Positions 34,166 to 41,703 of a stretch of 64,000 bases of DNA are shown here, one piece after another. Numbering within the stretch: position 1 is the stretch's first letter; every line of letters begins with the position of its first letter. Position numbers and translations under genes: made by a program. Source of the DNA: Catenulispora sp. EB89 (lineage in GTDB: Bacteria; Actinomycetota; Actinomycetes; Streptomycetales; Catenulisporaceae); assembly GCF_041261445.1 (NCBI RefSeq), contig NZ_JBGCCU010000021.1, positions 124,001 to 188,000 on the forward strand, given 5' to 3'. The notes under the pieces were generated by a model, which was given only the letters and a program-made list of their open reading frames with translations, ran no database searches and was not told the DNA's origin.

Positions 34166-34533
34166 GCTGATGCTCCTCTCGTCACGCGCGCGCACCACAC
34201 GGTGCGACGGCATGTGCCGGAGAAGCGTCCCCCGAAACACGGATCGCCACAGGCGATCCGGTGTGCCGTCCGCTGTGTGTTTGTCCGCGCTCTTCGGTGC
34301 CCCGTCGCCGGCGCGGATCGAACCGGCCCGCGCCCACCCGTACTGAGAAGTATGTGAGGGTACTGATACTAAGTCGCAGCTCATCGCGCCGTCAAGGTGC
34401 TTGACCTTTGCTTGGCGCGAGGATTCGCCCATCCGCTCCGGCACGCCCCAAGCCGATCCCAAGCGGGCGCCGGGGTCCGGGCCAAGGCCGGTGCCCGACG
34501 CTGGGCCGGAACAGACTTGGAAGGGATGGGTGC
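34166..34533. promoter_or_regulatory. Divergent promoter region with GTACTGA direct repeats
   Basis: No gene is supported. GTACTGA occurs at 34340 and again at 34360, exactly 20 bp apart, with AAGTATGTG between and GATACTAAG after. The same GTACTGAG precedes the SARP at 32490. Two-turn direct repeats are the kind of site SARPs bind. A CAAGGTGCTTGACCTTTGCTTGG segment near 34394 contains partial CAAGG/CTTG inversions. Confidence 0.45.
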
Positions 34534-35598
34534 ATGTCCGCTGAAGCCACGCTCGCCCGGTTCCGTGAGTACATGGTGGGACCGGCCCGGTTCATGAATC
34601 TGCTGTCCTGCTTCGAACTCGGCGTGGTCGACGCGCTGCGGGCCGAGCCCGGCCTGACCGCCGCCGGCCTCGGCGCCGCGGTCGGTGCCAAGCCGGACGC
34701 GATCGAGCAGCTGTTGTTCCTGCCGGTCAAGGAGGGCTTCATCGGCCACGACCCGGCCACCGGCGGCTACCGCCTGGCCGCGCTGGCCGAGCTGACGGAC
34801 CTGGATCTGCGCCGGGTCCTGGAGTTCATGGACAAGATCAAGGTCACCACGCTGCGGCAGCTGTTCTGGCTCACCGAGAGCGTGCAGACCGGGACCGTGG
34901 TCGGGCTGCGCGAGCTGTACGGCTTCGACGGCGACCTGTACGCGGCCATGGGTGTGCACGCCGAGCTGCGCGAGTCGTGGTCGCGCCTGATGGACACGGT
35001 CACCGAGCGCATCGACCCGTGGTTCTTCCAGAACATCGACGTCCCCTCCGGATCGCGGGTGCTGGACCTGGCCGGCAACACCGGGCTCGGCGCCGTCCAC
35101 ACGCTGACGCTGACCGGCGCCACCGGGCTGCACGTCACGACCTTCGACCTGCCGGACAAGGAAGCGGAGTGCCTGAAGAACTTCCGGGAGGCCGGCGTCG
35201 CCGAGCAGACCGCGTTCGTCGGGGGCGACGTGTTCGTCAGCGTGCCCACGGGCTTCGACGTGGTGCTGGTCAAGCACTTCCTGAACATGTTCGACAAGTC
35301 GGAGGCGGTGAAGATCCTGCAGGCCGTCCACGCGGCGCTGAAGCCGGGCGGCCAGGTCCACATCCTGGTGCCGGTGTACACCGAGGACCTCACGCAGTCG
35401 CGGACCGTCGACTACTACCCGGCGTTCTTCCTCGGCGCGGCCATCGCTCAGGGCGGGCCGCAGAAGATGTCGACGTTCAGCGCCTGGCTGGCCGAATGCG
35501 GTTTCACGGTCACCAAGGCGATCACCCAGGACCTCGCCGAGCTGCCGCCGGACGCGCTTCCGCTGCACGGCATCCTTACCGCCGCCAAGCCCGCGTGA
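34534..35598 (+). CDS. SAM-dependent methyltransferase (tandem copy A)
   Basis: A 354-aa protein with an N-terminal dimerisation domain (FREYMVGPARFMNLLSCFEL, then LTAAGLGAAVGAKPDAIEQL) and a C-terminal SAM domain (VLDLAGNTGLGAVHTL, near 180; DVVLVKHFLNMFDKSE; GGQVHILVPVY). GGAAGGGATG lies upstream of ATG 34534. It is the first gene of the methyltransferase-methyltransferase-metK-adoK operon. It is a paralogue of the next gene, roughly two-thirds identical by eye. The methyl acceptor is unknown; O-methylation of a phenolic hydroxyl is likely. Confidence 0.85.
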   Translation: MSAEATLARFREYMVGPARFMNLLSCFELGVVDALRAEPGLTAAGLGAAVGAKPDAIEQLLFLPVKEGFIGHDPATGGYRLAALAELTDLDLRRVLEFMDKIKVTTLRQLFWLTESVQTGTVVGLRELYGFDGDLYAAMGVHAELRESWSRLMDTVTERIDPWFFQNIDVPSGSRVLDLAGNTGLGAVHTLTLTGATGLHVTTFDLPDKEAECLKNFREAGVAEQTAFVGGDVFVSVPTGFDVVLVKHFLNMFDKSEAVKILQAVHAALKPGGQVHILVPVYTEDLTQSRTVDYYPAFFLGAAIAQGGPQKMSTFSAWLAECGFTVTKAITQDLAELPPDALPLHGILTAAKPA

Positions 35599-35667
35599 CG
35601 TCCGCCAGCCCCCTGATGTCCGCCAAGCGCGCCTGACCCGGTTGCGACAATCGAAGGGATCAGTTCC

Positions 35668-36756
35668 TTGAGCTCCGAAACCACCCTCGCGCGGTTCCGT
35701 GAATACATGGTGGGACCGACGCGGTTCATGAACCTGCTGTCCTGCTACGAACTCGGCGTCGTCGACGCCCTCCGGGACGCTCCCGGCCTGACCGCGGCCG
35801 GCCTCGGCGCCGCGGTCGGGGCCAAGCCGGACGCGATCGAGCAGCTGCTGTTCCTACTGATCAAGGAGGGCTTCGTCGCCTACGACGAGGCCACCGGCGC
35901 CTACCGGCTCGACGCGCTCGCCGAGCTGTCGGACGCTCAGCTCAGCGGGGTCATGGCCCTGATGCACTTCATCAAGACGGTCACCCTGCGCCAGCTGTTC
36001 TACCTGACCGAGAGCATCCAGACCGGCTCGCTGGTCGGGCTGAAGGAGTACTACGGCTTCGACGGCACGCTGTACGAGGCCGCGGCCACGCACAAGGACC
36101 TCGGCGAGGCCTGGGCGCTGGCGATGAACACCACGACGCAGCGCATCGACCCCTGGTTCTTCGAGAACATCGACGTCCCCGCCGGCGCGCAGGTGCTGGA
36201 TCTGGCCGGCAACACCGGCCTCGGCGCGATCCACACCTTCCAGCACAAGAACTCGCCGGGGCTGCGCGTCACCACCTTCGACCTCCCGGAGCGGGAGGAG
36301 GAGTGCCTGAAGAACTTCCGCGAGGCCGGGGTGGCCGAGCACTGCTCGTTCATCGGCGGCGACGTCTTCGACGGCGTGCCGAAGGGCTTCGACGTGGTGC
36401 TGATCAAGCACTTCATCGACATGTGGGACAAGGCCGAGGTGCTGCGGATCTTCGAGGGCGTGCACGCCTCGCTGCCGGCCGGCGGCCAGGTGCACATCCT
36501 GGTGCCGATCTACCCGGAGAACATCGCGGACACCGACAACTACACCATCGACTTCTTCCCGAGCTTCTTCCTGGGCTGCTCGATGGGGTACGGCGGGCCG
36601 CAGAAGCTGTCGACGTACCGCGGGTGGCTGGAGGAGGCCGGGTTCACGGTCACCCAGACGCTCGCGAAGGACCCCGCCGACCTGCCGCGGTACGCGCTGC
36701 CGGTGCAGGGCATCCTCTCCGCGACCAAGGCCTCTTCCGCGGCCGAGACCGGGTGA
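35668..36756 (+). CDS. SAM-dependent methyltransferase (tandem copy B)
   Basis: A 362-aa paralogue of the preceding gene (FREYMVGPTRFMNLLSCYEL; VLDLAGNTGLGAIHTF; DVVLIKHFIDMWDKAE). The start is TTG 35668, supported by GAAGGGATCAG at the same distance as in copy A and by alignment of the N-termini (SSETTLARF versus SAEATLARF). It is 69 bp after copy A and 6 bp before metK. The pair probably methylates two positions of one scaffold or successive intermediates. Confidence 0.85.
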   Translation: MSSETTLARFREYMVGPTRFMNLLSCYELGVVDALRDAPGLTAAGLGAAVGAKPDAIEQLLFLLIKEGFVAYDEATGAYRLDALAELSDAQLSGVMALMHFIKTVTLRQLFYLTESIQTGSLVGLKEYYGFDGTLYEAAATHKDLGEAWALAMNTTTQRIDPWFFENIDVPAGAQVLDLAGNTGLGAIHTFQHKNSPGLRVTTFDLPEREEECLKNFREAGVAEHCSFIGGDVFDGVPKGFDVVLIKHFIDMWDKAEVLRIFEGVHASLPAGGQVHILVPIYPENIADTDNYTIDFFPSFFLGCSMGYGGPQKLSTYRGWLEEAGFTVTQTLAKDPADLPRYALPVQGILSATKASSAAETG

Positions 36757-36762
36757 CGCGGC

Positions 36763-37998
36763 ATGACCGCGCGCTTGTTCACGTCCGAGTCGGTGACCGA
36801 GGGACACCCCGACAAGATCGCCGACCAGATCAGCGACGCGATCCTGGACGAGCTGCTGAAACAGGACCCGGATTCGCGGGTCGCGGTGGAGACGCTGATC
36901 ACCACCGGGCAGGTGCACGTCGCGGGGGAGGTGACCACCGAGGGCTACGCCGACCTGACGGCTGTGGTCCGGGAGAAGATCCTCTCCATCGGGTACGACT
37001 CGTCGAAGAAGGGATTCGACGGTTCCTCGTGCGGGGTGTCGGTCTCGCTCGGGTCGCAGTCCCCTGACATCGCGCTCGGGCTGGCGCGCTCGTACGAGGC
37101 CCGGCTGGACGGGATCGTGCCGGAGGAGCTGGACTGGCAGGGCGCCGGGGACCAGGGGCTGATGTTCGGCTACGCGTGCGGCGAGACCCCGGAGCTGATG
37201 CCGCTGCCGATCGCGCTGGCGCACCGGTTGGCGCGGCGGCTGGCCGACGTGCGGAAGGACGGCGTGCTGCCGTACCTGCGGCCGGACGGCAAGACGCAGG
37301 TCACCGTCGAGTACCGCGGGACCGAGCCGGTGCGGCTGGACACGGTGGTGGTGTCGACGCAGCACGCGGCGGACGTCGACCTGGACGGGCTGCTGACGCC
37401 GGACGTGCGGGAGTTCGTGGTCGAGCCGGAGTTGGCGGGACTGGCGCCGGCGGGTCTCGGGCTCGACGTGTCCAGCTACCGGTTGCTGGTGAACCCGACC
37501 GGCCGGTTCGAGGTCGGCGGGCCGATGGGCGACGCGGGCCTGACCGGGCGGAAGATCATCGTCGACACGTACGGCGGGATGGCCCGGCACGGCGGTGGGG
37601 CGTTCTCGGGCAAGGACCCGTCGAAGGTGGACCGCTCGGCGGCGTACGCGATGCGGTGGGTGGCCAAGAACGTGGTCGCCGCAGGGCTGGCCCGGCGCTG
37701 CGAGGTGCAGGTCGCGTACGCGATCGGGATGGCCGAGCCGGTGGGGGTGTTCGTGGAGACGTATGGCACCGGCGTGGTGCCGGACGTCAAGATCCAGGAG
37801 GCGGTGCTGCGGGTGTTCGATCTGCGGCCCGCCGCGATCATCCGCGACCTGGACCTGCTGCGGCCGATCTACTCGGCGACCGCGGCCTACGGCCACTTCG
37901 GCCGGGAGCTGCCGGACTTCACGTGGGAGCGGACCGACCGCGCCGAGGCCCTGGCCGCGGCGGCAGGTGTGAGCTACGAACCGGGATCAGGACCATGA
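36763..37998 (+). CDS. metK: S-adenosylmethionine synthetase
   Basis: A 411-aa methionine adenosyltransferase with all diagnostic motifs: [32 protein letters not shown], and the P-loop-like [19 protein letters not shown]. It makes SAM from methionine and ATP. The start is ATG 36763, 6 bp after a methyltransferase stop, and the stop overlaps the adenosine-kinase start (ATGA). Housekeeping metK is normally elsewhere in actinobacteria, so this is probably a cluster-dedicated second copy (inference). Confidence 0.93.
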   Translation: MTARLFTSESVTEGHPDKIADQISDAILDELLKQDPDSRVAVETLITTGQVHVAGEVTTEGYADLTAVVREKILSIGYDSSKKGFDGSSCGVSVSLGSQSPDIALGLARSYEARLDGIVPEELDWQGAGDQGLMFGYACGETPELMPLPIALAHRLARRLADVRKDGVLPYLRPDGKTQVTVEYRGTEPVRLDTVVVSTQHAADVDLDGLLTPDVREFVVEPELAGLAPAGLGLDVSSYRLLVNPTGRFEVGGPMGDAGLTGRKIIVDTYGGMARHGGGAFSGKDPSKVDRSAAYAMRWVAKNVVAAGLARRCEVQVAYAIGMAEPVGVFVETYGTGVVPDVKIQEAVLRVFDLRPAAIIRDLDLLRPIYSATAAYGHFGRELPDFTWERTDRAEALAAAAGVSYEPGSGP

Positions 37999-39014
37999 AT
38001 CGCAGTACGGGAACCCGCACTGCCGGTCTGGCGGTGACCGGGTCGATCGCGACCGACCATCTCATGACCTTCCCCGGCCGGTTCGCCGACCAGCTGGTCG
38101 CGGACAAGCTGCACGCGGTGTCGCTGTCCTTCCTCGTGGACACGCTGGACATCCGGCCCGGCGGCGTGGCGCCGAACATCTGCGTCGGCCTGGCCGCGCT
38201 CGGCGTGCGTCCGCTGCTGGTCGGCGCGGCCGGGGCGGACTTCGCGGCGCACAGCGGCCGGTTGGCCGAGCGGGGCGTGGACACGTCCGGGGTGCACATC
38301 TCGCCGTCGCTGCACACGGCGCGGTTCCTCTGCACGACCGACGCCGACGGGAACCAGATCGCGTCGTTCTTCTCCGGCGCGATGAGCCAGGCGCGGGCCA
38401 TCGCGCTCGCGCCGCTGGCCGCCCGGGCCGGCGGCCTGGAGCTGGTGCTGATCGGCGCGAACGACCCGGAGGCGATGCTCGCTCACACGGATGAATGCCG
38501 CGAGCGGGGGTATCCGTTCGCCGCGGATCCGTCGCAGCAGGCCGCGCGGCTGAGCGGCGAGGATCTGCGCCGGCTGGTCTCCGGGGCGGCGTACCTGTTC
38601 ACGAACGAGTACGAGGCGGCGCTGATCGAGCAGAAGACCGGATGGTCGGCGGCGGAGATCCTGGCGCGGGTCGGCGTGCGGGTGACGACGCTCGGCGCCC
38701 GCGGCGCCCGGATCGAGGCCGGCGACGCGGCGCCGCTGCACGTGCCGTGTCCGAAGGAGGACGCGCGGGTCGATCCCACCGGGGTCGGCGATGCGTTCCG
38801 CGCGGGATTCCTCGCCGGGCGGACGTGGGGGCTCGGGCTGGAGCGCTCCGCACAGGTGGGGTGCATGTTGGCGACGGTCGTGGTCGAGACGACGGGGCCG
38901 CAGGAGTACGAGGTGGACCGGCGGCGGTTCCTGGAACGGTTCGGTGCGGAGTACGGGGTGGCGGCGCGGGCCGAGGTGGAGCCTTGGTTGGCGGTGGTGG
39001 CGCAGCGGGTGTGA
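37995..39014 (+). CDS. adoK: Adenosine kinase (PfkB family)
   Basis: A 339-aa PfkB kinase very close to mycobacterial adenosine kinase: [67 protein letters not shown], and the catalytic [16 protein letters not shown]. It phosphorylates adenosine to AMP. Overlap with metK by 4 bp implies translational coupling. Together they would draw the SAM cycle forward by removing adenosine released from S-adenosylhomocysteine. No SAH hydrolase is in the window. Confidence 0.88.
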   Translation: MNRSTGTRTAGLAVTGSIATDHLMTFPGRFADQLVADKLHAVSLSFLVDTLDIRPGGVAPNICVGLAALGVRPLLVGAAGADFAAHSGRLAERGVDTSGVHISPSLHTARFLCTTDADGNQIASFFSGAMSQARAIALAPLAARAGGLELVLIGANDPEAMLAHTDECRERGYPFAADPSQQAARLSGEDLRRLVSGAAYLFTNEYEAALIEQKTGWSAAEILARVGVRVTTLGARGARIEAGDAAPLHVPCPKEDARVDPTGVGDAFRAGFLAGRTWGLGLERSAQVGCMLATVVVETTGPQEYEVDRRRFLERFGAEYGVAARAEVEPWLAVVAQRV

Positions 39015-39123
39015 TGGGGTGAGCGCGATGCTGAGGCTGTGATGCGGGAGCACCTGTTTCGGTGTTTCCATTGCTGGAGCACCGGTTCGACCGACCGGCG
39101 CTCTTGCGAGAGGAGCCCCACAG

Positions 39124-40380
39124 GTGACGAACGGTGCGGCGGCGGCGATCGTGTCGGACCAGCCCGGGTCTTTCGCGTGGGGCGTGTGGAACAAGCGGCA
39201 CCCGATCCTGATCAAGCAGATCCGCGACGCGTACCCCTACCCGGCGGAGATCCAGCGGGCGCTTGAGGCCCTGCTGCAGGAGACGATCTCCGGCGACATC
39301 GAGCGCCTGCCGCCCGACGCGCACGACCACGCGCTCTGGCAGGACTGGGACCGCGGCTGGTACGGCGGCTCGTGGCTGTCGGCGCCGTTCCTGTGGGCCG
39401 AGTCGTACTTCTACCGCAGGCTGCTGGAGGCGGTCGGCTACTTCCGCCCGGGACCGTGGCACGGCGTCGACCCCTTCGGCCCGGCGAAGCAGGCGGAACT
39501 GACGACGCCGGTCGTCGCCTCGGAGCTGGCGGCGCTGGACGACGTGGCCGCGATGCCGCTCGCGGCGCAGCGGCGCGCACTGCTGGCGGCGGCGCTGTGG
39601 GGCAACCGGGCCGACCTCGGGTTCCGGATCACCGCCTCGCCGGAGGGCCCCGCGACCGATCTGGTGGCCGACGACAGCGCGCGGATCTGGTCGCTGCTGG
39701 ACGCGGCTCGGGGGAGCGGGGCTGCCGGCTCGCCCGAGCCGACCGGCTTGCCGGCGCCGGCTGCCTCGCCCACGCCGACCGGCTTGCCCGCGCCGACCGG
39801 CCCGACCGGCCCGACCGTGCACATCATCACCGACAACGCCGGCCGCGAACTCCTCGCCGACCTCATCCTCGTCGACCACCTGCTGACCACCGGGACCGCC
39901 ACCCGCGTGGTGCTCCACGTGAAGCCGCAGCCGTACTACGTCTCAGACGCGACCGGCTCCGACGTGGCAGCCGTCCTCCGCCGCATCATCGCCGCCCCCG
40001 GCACCGCAGCCACCACCGGCAACCGCCTCTGGAAAGCCCTCACAGACGGCACCATCACCCTGCGCACCCACGCGTTCTGGTGCGCACCCCTGTCATTCCG
40101 CCACCTGCCACCCGACCTGGCCGCCGACCTGTCCCCAGCAACCCTGACCATCCTGAAGGGCGACCTGAACTACCGCCGCCTCATCGGCGACCGAGCCTGG
40201 CCCCCGACCACCCCCTTCGCCGAACTGACCGCCTACTTCCCATCACCGGTGGCAGCCCTCCGCACCCTGAAGTCCGACGTCGCCGTCGGCCTCACCCCGG
40301 AAACCGTCGCCAAGCTCGACGCCACCGGCAGCCCATGGCGGACGAGCGGGGAGCACGCCCTGATCCAGATGCGGCCATAG
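39124..40380 (+). CDS. ARMT1/DUF89-family damage-control phosphatase
   Basis: A 418-aa DUF89 protein from GTG 39124 (GAGAGGAGC upstream). Metal-site motifs are ITDNAGRELLADLILVDHLL (Asp and Asn ligands) and LKGDLNYRRLIGD. The N-terminal helical domain has WGVWNKRHPILIKQIRD and WLSAPFLWAESYFYRRLLEA. ARMT1-type members are metal-dependent phosphatases acting on sugar phosphates such as fructose 1-phosphate. Residues ~200-225 hold a Pro/Thr/Ala linker with TGLPAP repeats. It follows adoK by 109 bp on the same strand. Its purpose in a methylation operon is unexplained. Confidence 0.85.
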   Translation: MTNGAAAAIVSDQPGSFAWGVWNKRHPILIKQIRDAYPYPAEIQRALEALLQETISGDIERLPPDAHDHALWQDWDRGWYGGSWLSAPFLWAESYFYRRLLEAVGYFRPGPWHGVDPFGPAKQAELTTPVVASELAALDDVAAMPLAAQRRALLAAALWGNRADLGFRITASPEGPATDLVADDSARIWSLLDAARGSGAAGSPEPTGLPAPAASPTPTGLPAPTGPTGPTVHIITDNAGRELLADLILVDHLLTTGTATRVVLHVKPQPYYVSDATGSDVAAVLRRIIAAPGTAATTGNRLWKALTDGTITLRTHAFWCAPLSFRHLPPDLAADLSPATLTILKGDLNYRRLIGDRAWPPTTPFAELTAYFPSPVAALRTLKSDVAVGLTPETVAKLDATGSPWRTSGEHALIQMRP

Positions 40381-40400
40381 CCGGCGGCGTGGCCGCCGGC
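40380..40400 (+). terminator. Hairpin after the DUF89 gene
   Basis: GCCGGCGGC and GCCGCCGGC pair with a 3-nt loop immediately after the stop codon. No T-run is present. Confidence 0.6.
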
Positions 40401-40418
40401 GCAGTCTCCCGGAGCACC

Positions 40419-40450
40419 AAAAAAGGCCCCGCCGCACCCGCGGCAGGGCC
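40419..40450 (-). terminator. Rho-independent terminator of the FMN reductase gene
   Basis: Read on the minus strand, GGCCCTGCCGC pairs with GCGGCGGGGCC (one mismatch) and is followed by TTTTTT. It lies 20 bp after the stop at 40470. Confidence 0.85.
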
Positions 40451-40469
40451 CACCCTCAAAACCTCAGCG

Positions 40470-41039
40470 TCAGGCGTTCGCCTTGACCTTCTCGGTCTCC
40501 TCGATCAGCACCACCAGCGCCGCGATGAGGCCGGCGACCAGGTTGCGCGAGGTCTCGTCGACCAGGTTGCCGTCGCCGTCGAAGCGCTCCCAGTTGTTGC
40601 CGACGTGCACCTCGGGCTTGGTGACGACCTTCGCGTCCAGCCAGTGGAAGACGTCGCGGAGGTGGTTCTGGGCGCGGACGGTGCCGAAGCCGCTGCCGGA
40701 GGCGCCCATGACGGCGACCGGCTTGCCGGTCAGGACCGACTCGCCGTAGGGGCGGGAGGCCCAGTCCAGGGCGTTCTTCAGGACGCCGGGGATCGAGTAG
40801 TTGTACTCCGGGCTGGCGATCAGGACGCCGTCGGCGGCGGCGATCTTCGCGCGGAACTCGGCCACCGACGCCGGGACGTCGGCCTCCAGGTCCTGGTCGA
40901 AGAAGGGCAGCTGGCCGATGCCGTCGTAGATCTCGATCTCGACGCCTTCGGGCGCCAGCTGCTTGGCGGCGCGGACCAGCGCGGTGTTCGTGGAGGCCTT
41001 ACGGAGGGCGCCGGAGAAGGCGAGGATCTTGGTGGTCAC
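40470..41039 (-). CDS. NADPH-dependent FMN reductase
   Basis: A 189-aa flavodoxin-fold reductase: FSGALRKASTNTALVRAA (phosphate loop, ~9-26), ASPEYNYSIPGVLKNALDWASRP (~75-97) and GASGSGFGTVRAQNHLR. It is of the YieF/ChrR/azoreductase type that reduces quinones or supplies FMNH2. It is divergent from an HxlR regulator with a palindrome in between, so it is probably redox- or quinone-responsive. Confidence 0.9.
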   Translation of the reverse strand: MTTKILAFSGALRKASTNTALVRAAKQLAPEGVEIEIYDGIGQLPFFDQDLEADVPASVAEFRAKIAAADGVLIASPEYNYSIPGVLKNALDWASRPYGESVLTGKPVAVMGASGSGFGTVRAQNHLRDVFHWLDAKVVTKPEVHVGNNWERFDGDGNLVDETSRNLVAGLIAALVVLIEETEKVKANA

Positions 41040-41151
41040 TTCTGAGCTCCCGGGGTGTGGGTTCTGGGGGTTCTTACACGTCTGACTTGGGCCGACGCGG
41101 GCCGGGGAGGGTCCGCATCGGAGTACGTCGGTAACCCTGCGTGAGCCGGTT

Positions 41152-41217
41152 ACCTTTCGTAAGGTTGAAGGTAGGCGGCGCGCTTACGGTTGTCAAGTTG
41201 CCTACGGAAGGTAAGCT
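41152..41217 (+). promoter_or_regulatory. HxlR operator and leaderless promoter
   Basis: ACCTTTCGTAAGGT (41152-41165) is a palindrome with 5-bp arms. Similar half-sites (AAGGT, CGGAAGGTAAG) recur before both divergent genes. TTGTCA (41190-41195) and TAAGCT (41212-41217), 16 bp apart, form a promoter only 6 bp before the hxlR ATG, implying a leaderless transcript. Confidence 0.55.
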
Positions 41218-41223
41218 GGGGTC

Positions 41224-41628
41224 ATGGCCGACAACACCGCGAAGCAGCACGAGGAGCACCTGAGCTCCTTCTGTCCGCGCTTCCACACCGCGGTGGAGAT
41301 CATCGGGCGACGCTGGTCCGGGGCGATCCTCCGGGCCATGCTGGCCGGCTCCACCCGCTACACCGACATCGCGTGCTCCGTCCCCAAGCTGTCCGACCGC
41401 CTCCTGTCCGAACGCCTCAAGGAGTTCGAGCAGGTCGGCCTCGTCGAGCGCGTCGTGATCCCCGAGACCCCGGTCCGCGTCGAGTACCACCTCACCCAGA
41501 AGGGCGCGGAGCTGGAGCCGGCGTTCCAGCAGCTCGCGGAGTGGGCCGAGAAGTGGATCGAGCTCCCGCCGCTGCCCGAGGGCGTCGAGTGCCAGGAGTC
41601 GTTTTTGGAGCCCGGCGAGGGACGCTAA
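41224..41628 (+). CDS. HxlR-family transcriptional regulator
   Basis: A 134-aa winged-helix protein: FCPRFHTAVEIIGRRWSGAILRAMLAG (the conserved Cys is often redox-sensing), YTDIACSVPKLSDRLLSERLKEFEQ, YHLTQKGAELEP. The start is ATG 41224. HxlR proteins respond to formaldehyde, quinones or disulfide stress. It most likely controls the divergent FMN reductase. Confidence 0.9.
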   Translation: MADNTAKQHEEHLSSFCPRFHTAVEIIGRRWSGAILRAMLAGSTRYTDIACSVPKLSDRLLSERLKEFEQVGLVERVVIPETPVRVEYHLTQKGAELEPAFQQLAEWAEKWIELPPLPEGVECQESFLEPGEGR

Positions 41629-41703
41629 TCTGACGCTTGTCAGGCGTGATCACGGCCACAAGCCGGCCGCACGCAGCAGCCACCGCGAAGTTGGGGGACG
41701 ACG

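Noticed and set aside
31396-36756. Prenyltransferase or second PKS among the genes of unknown acceptor
   Set aside because: All three are methyltransferases with SAM motif I. No aromatic prenyltransferase signature was found anywhere in 16-41 kb.
40380-41039. FMN reductase and HxlR as part of the PKS cluster
   Set aside because: Two hairpins end the DUF89 operon and the reductase gene. The divergent HxlR pair is a common stand-alone stress module.
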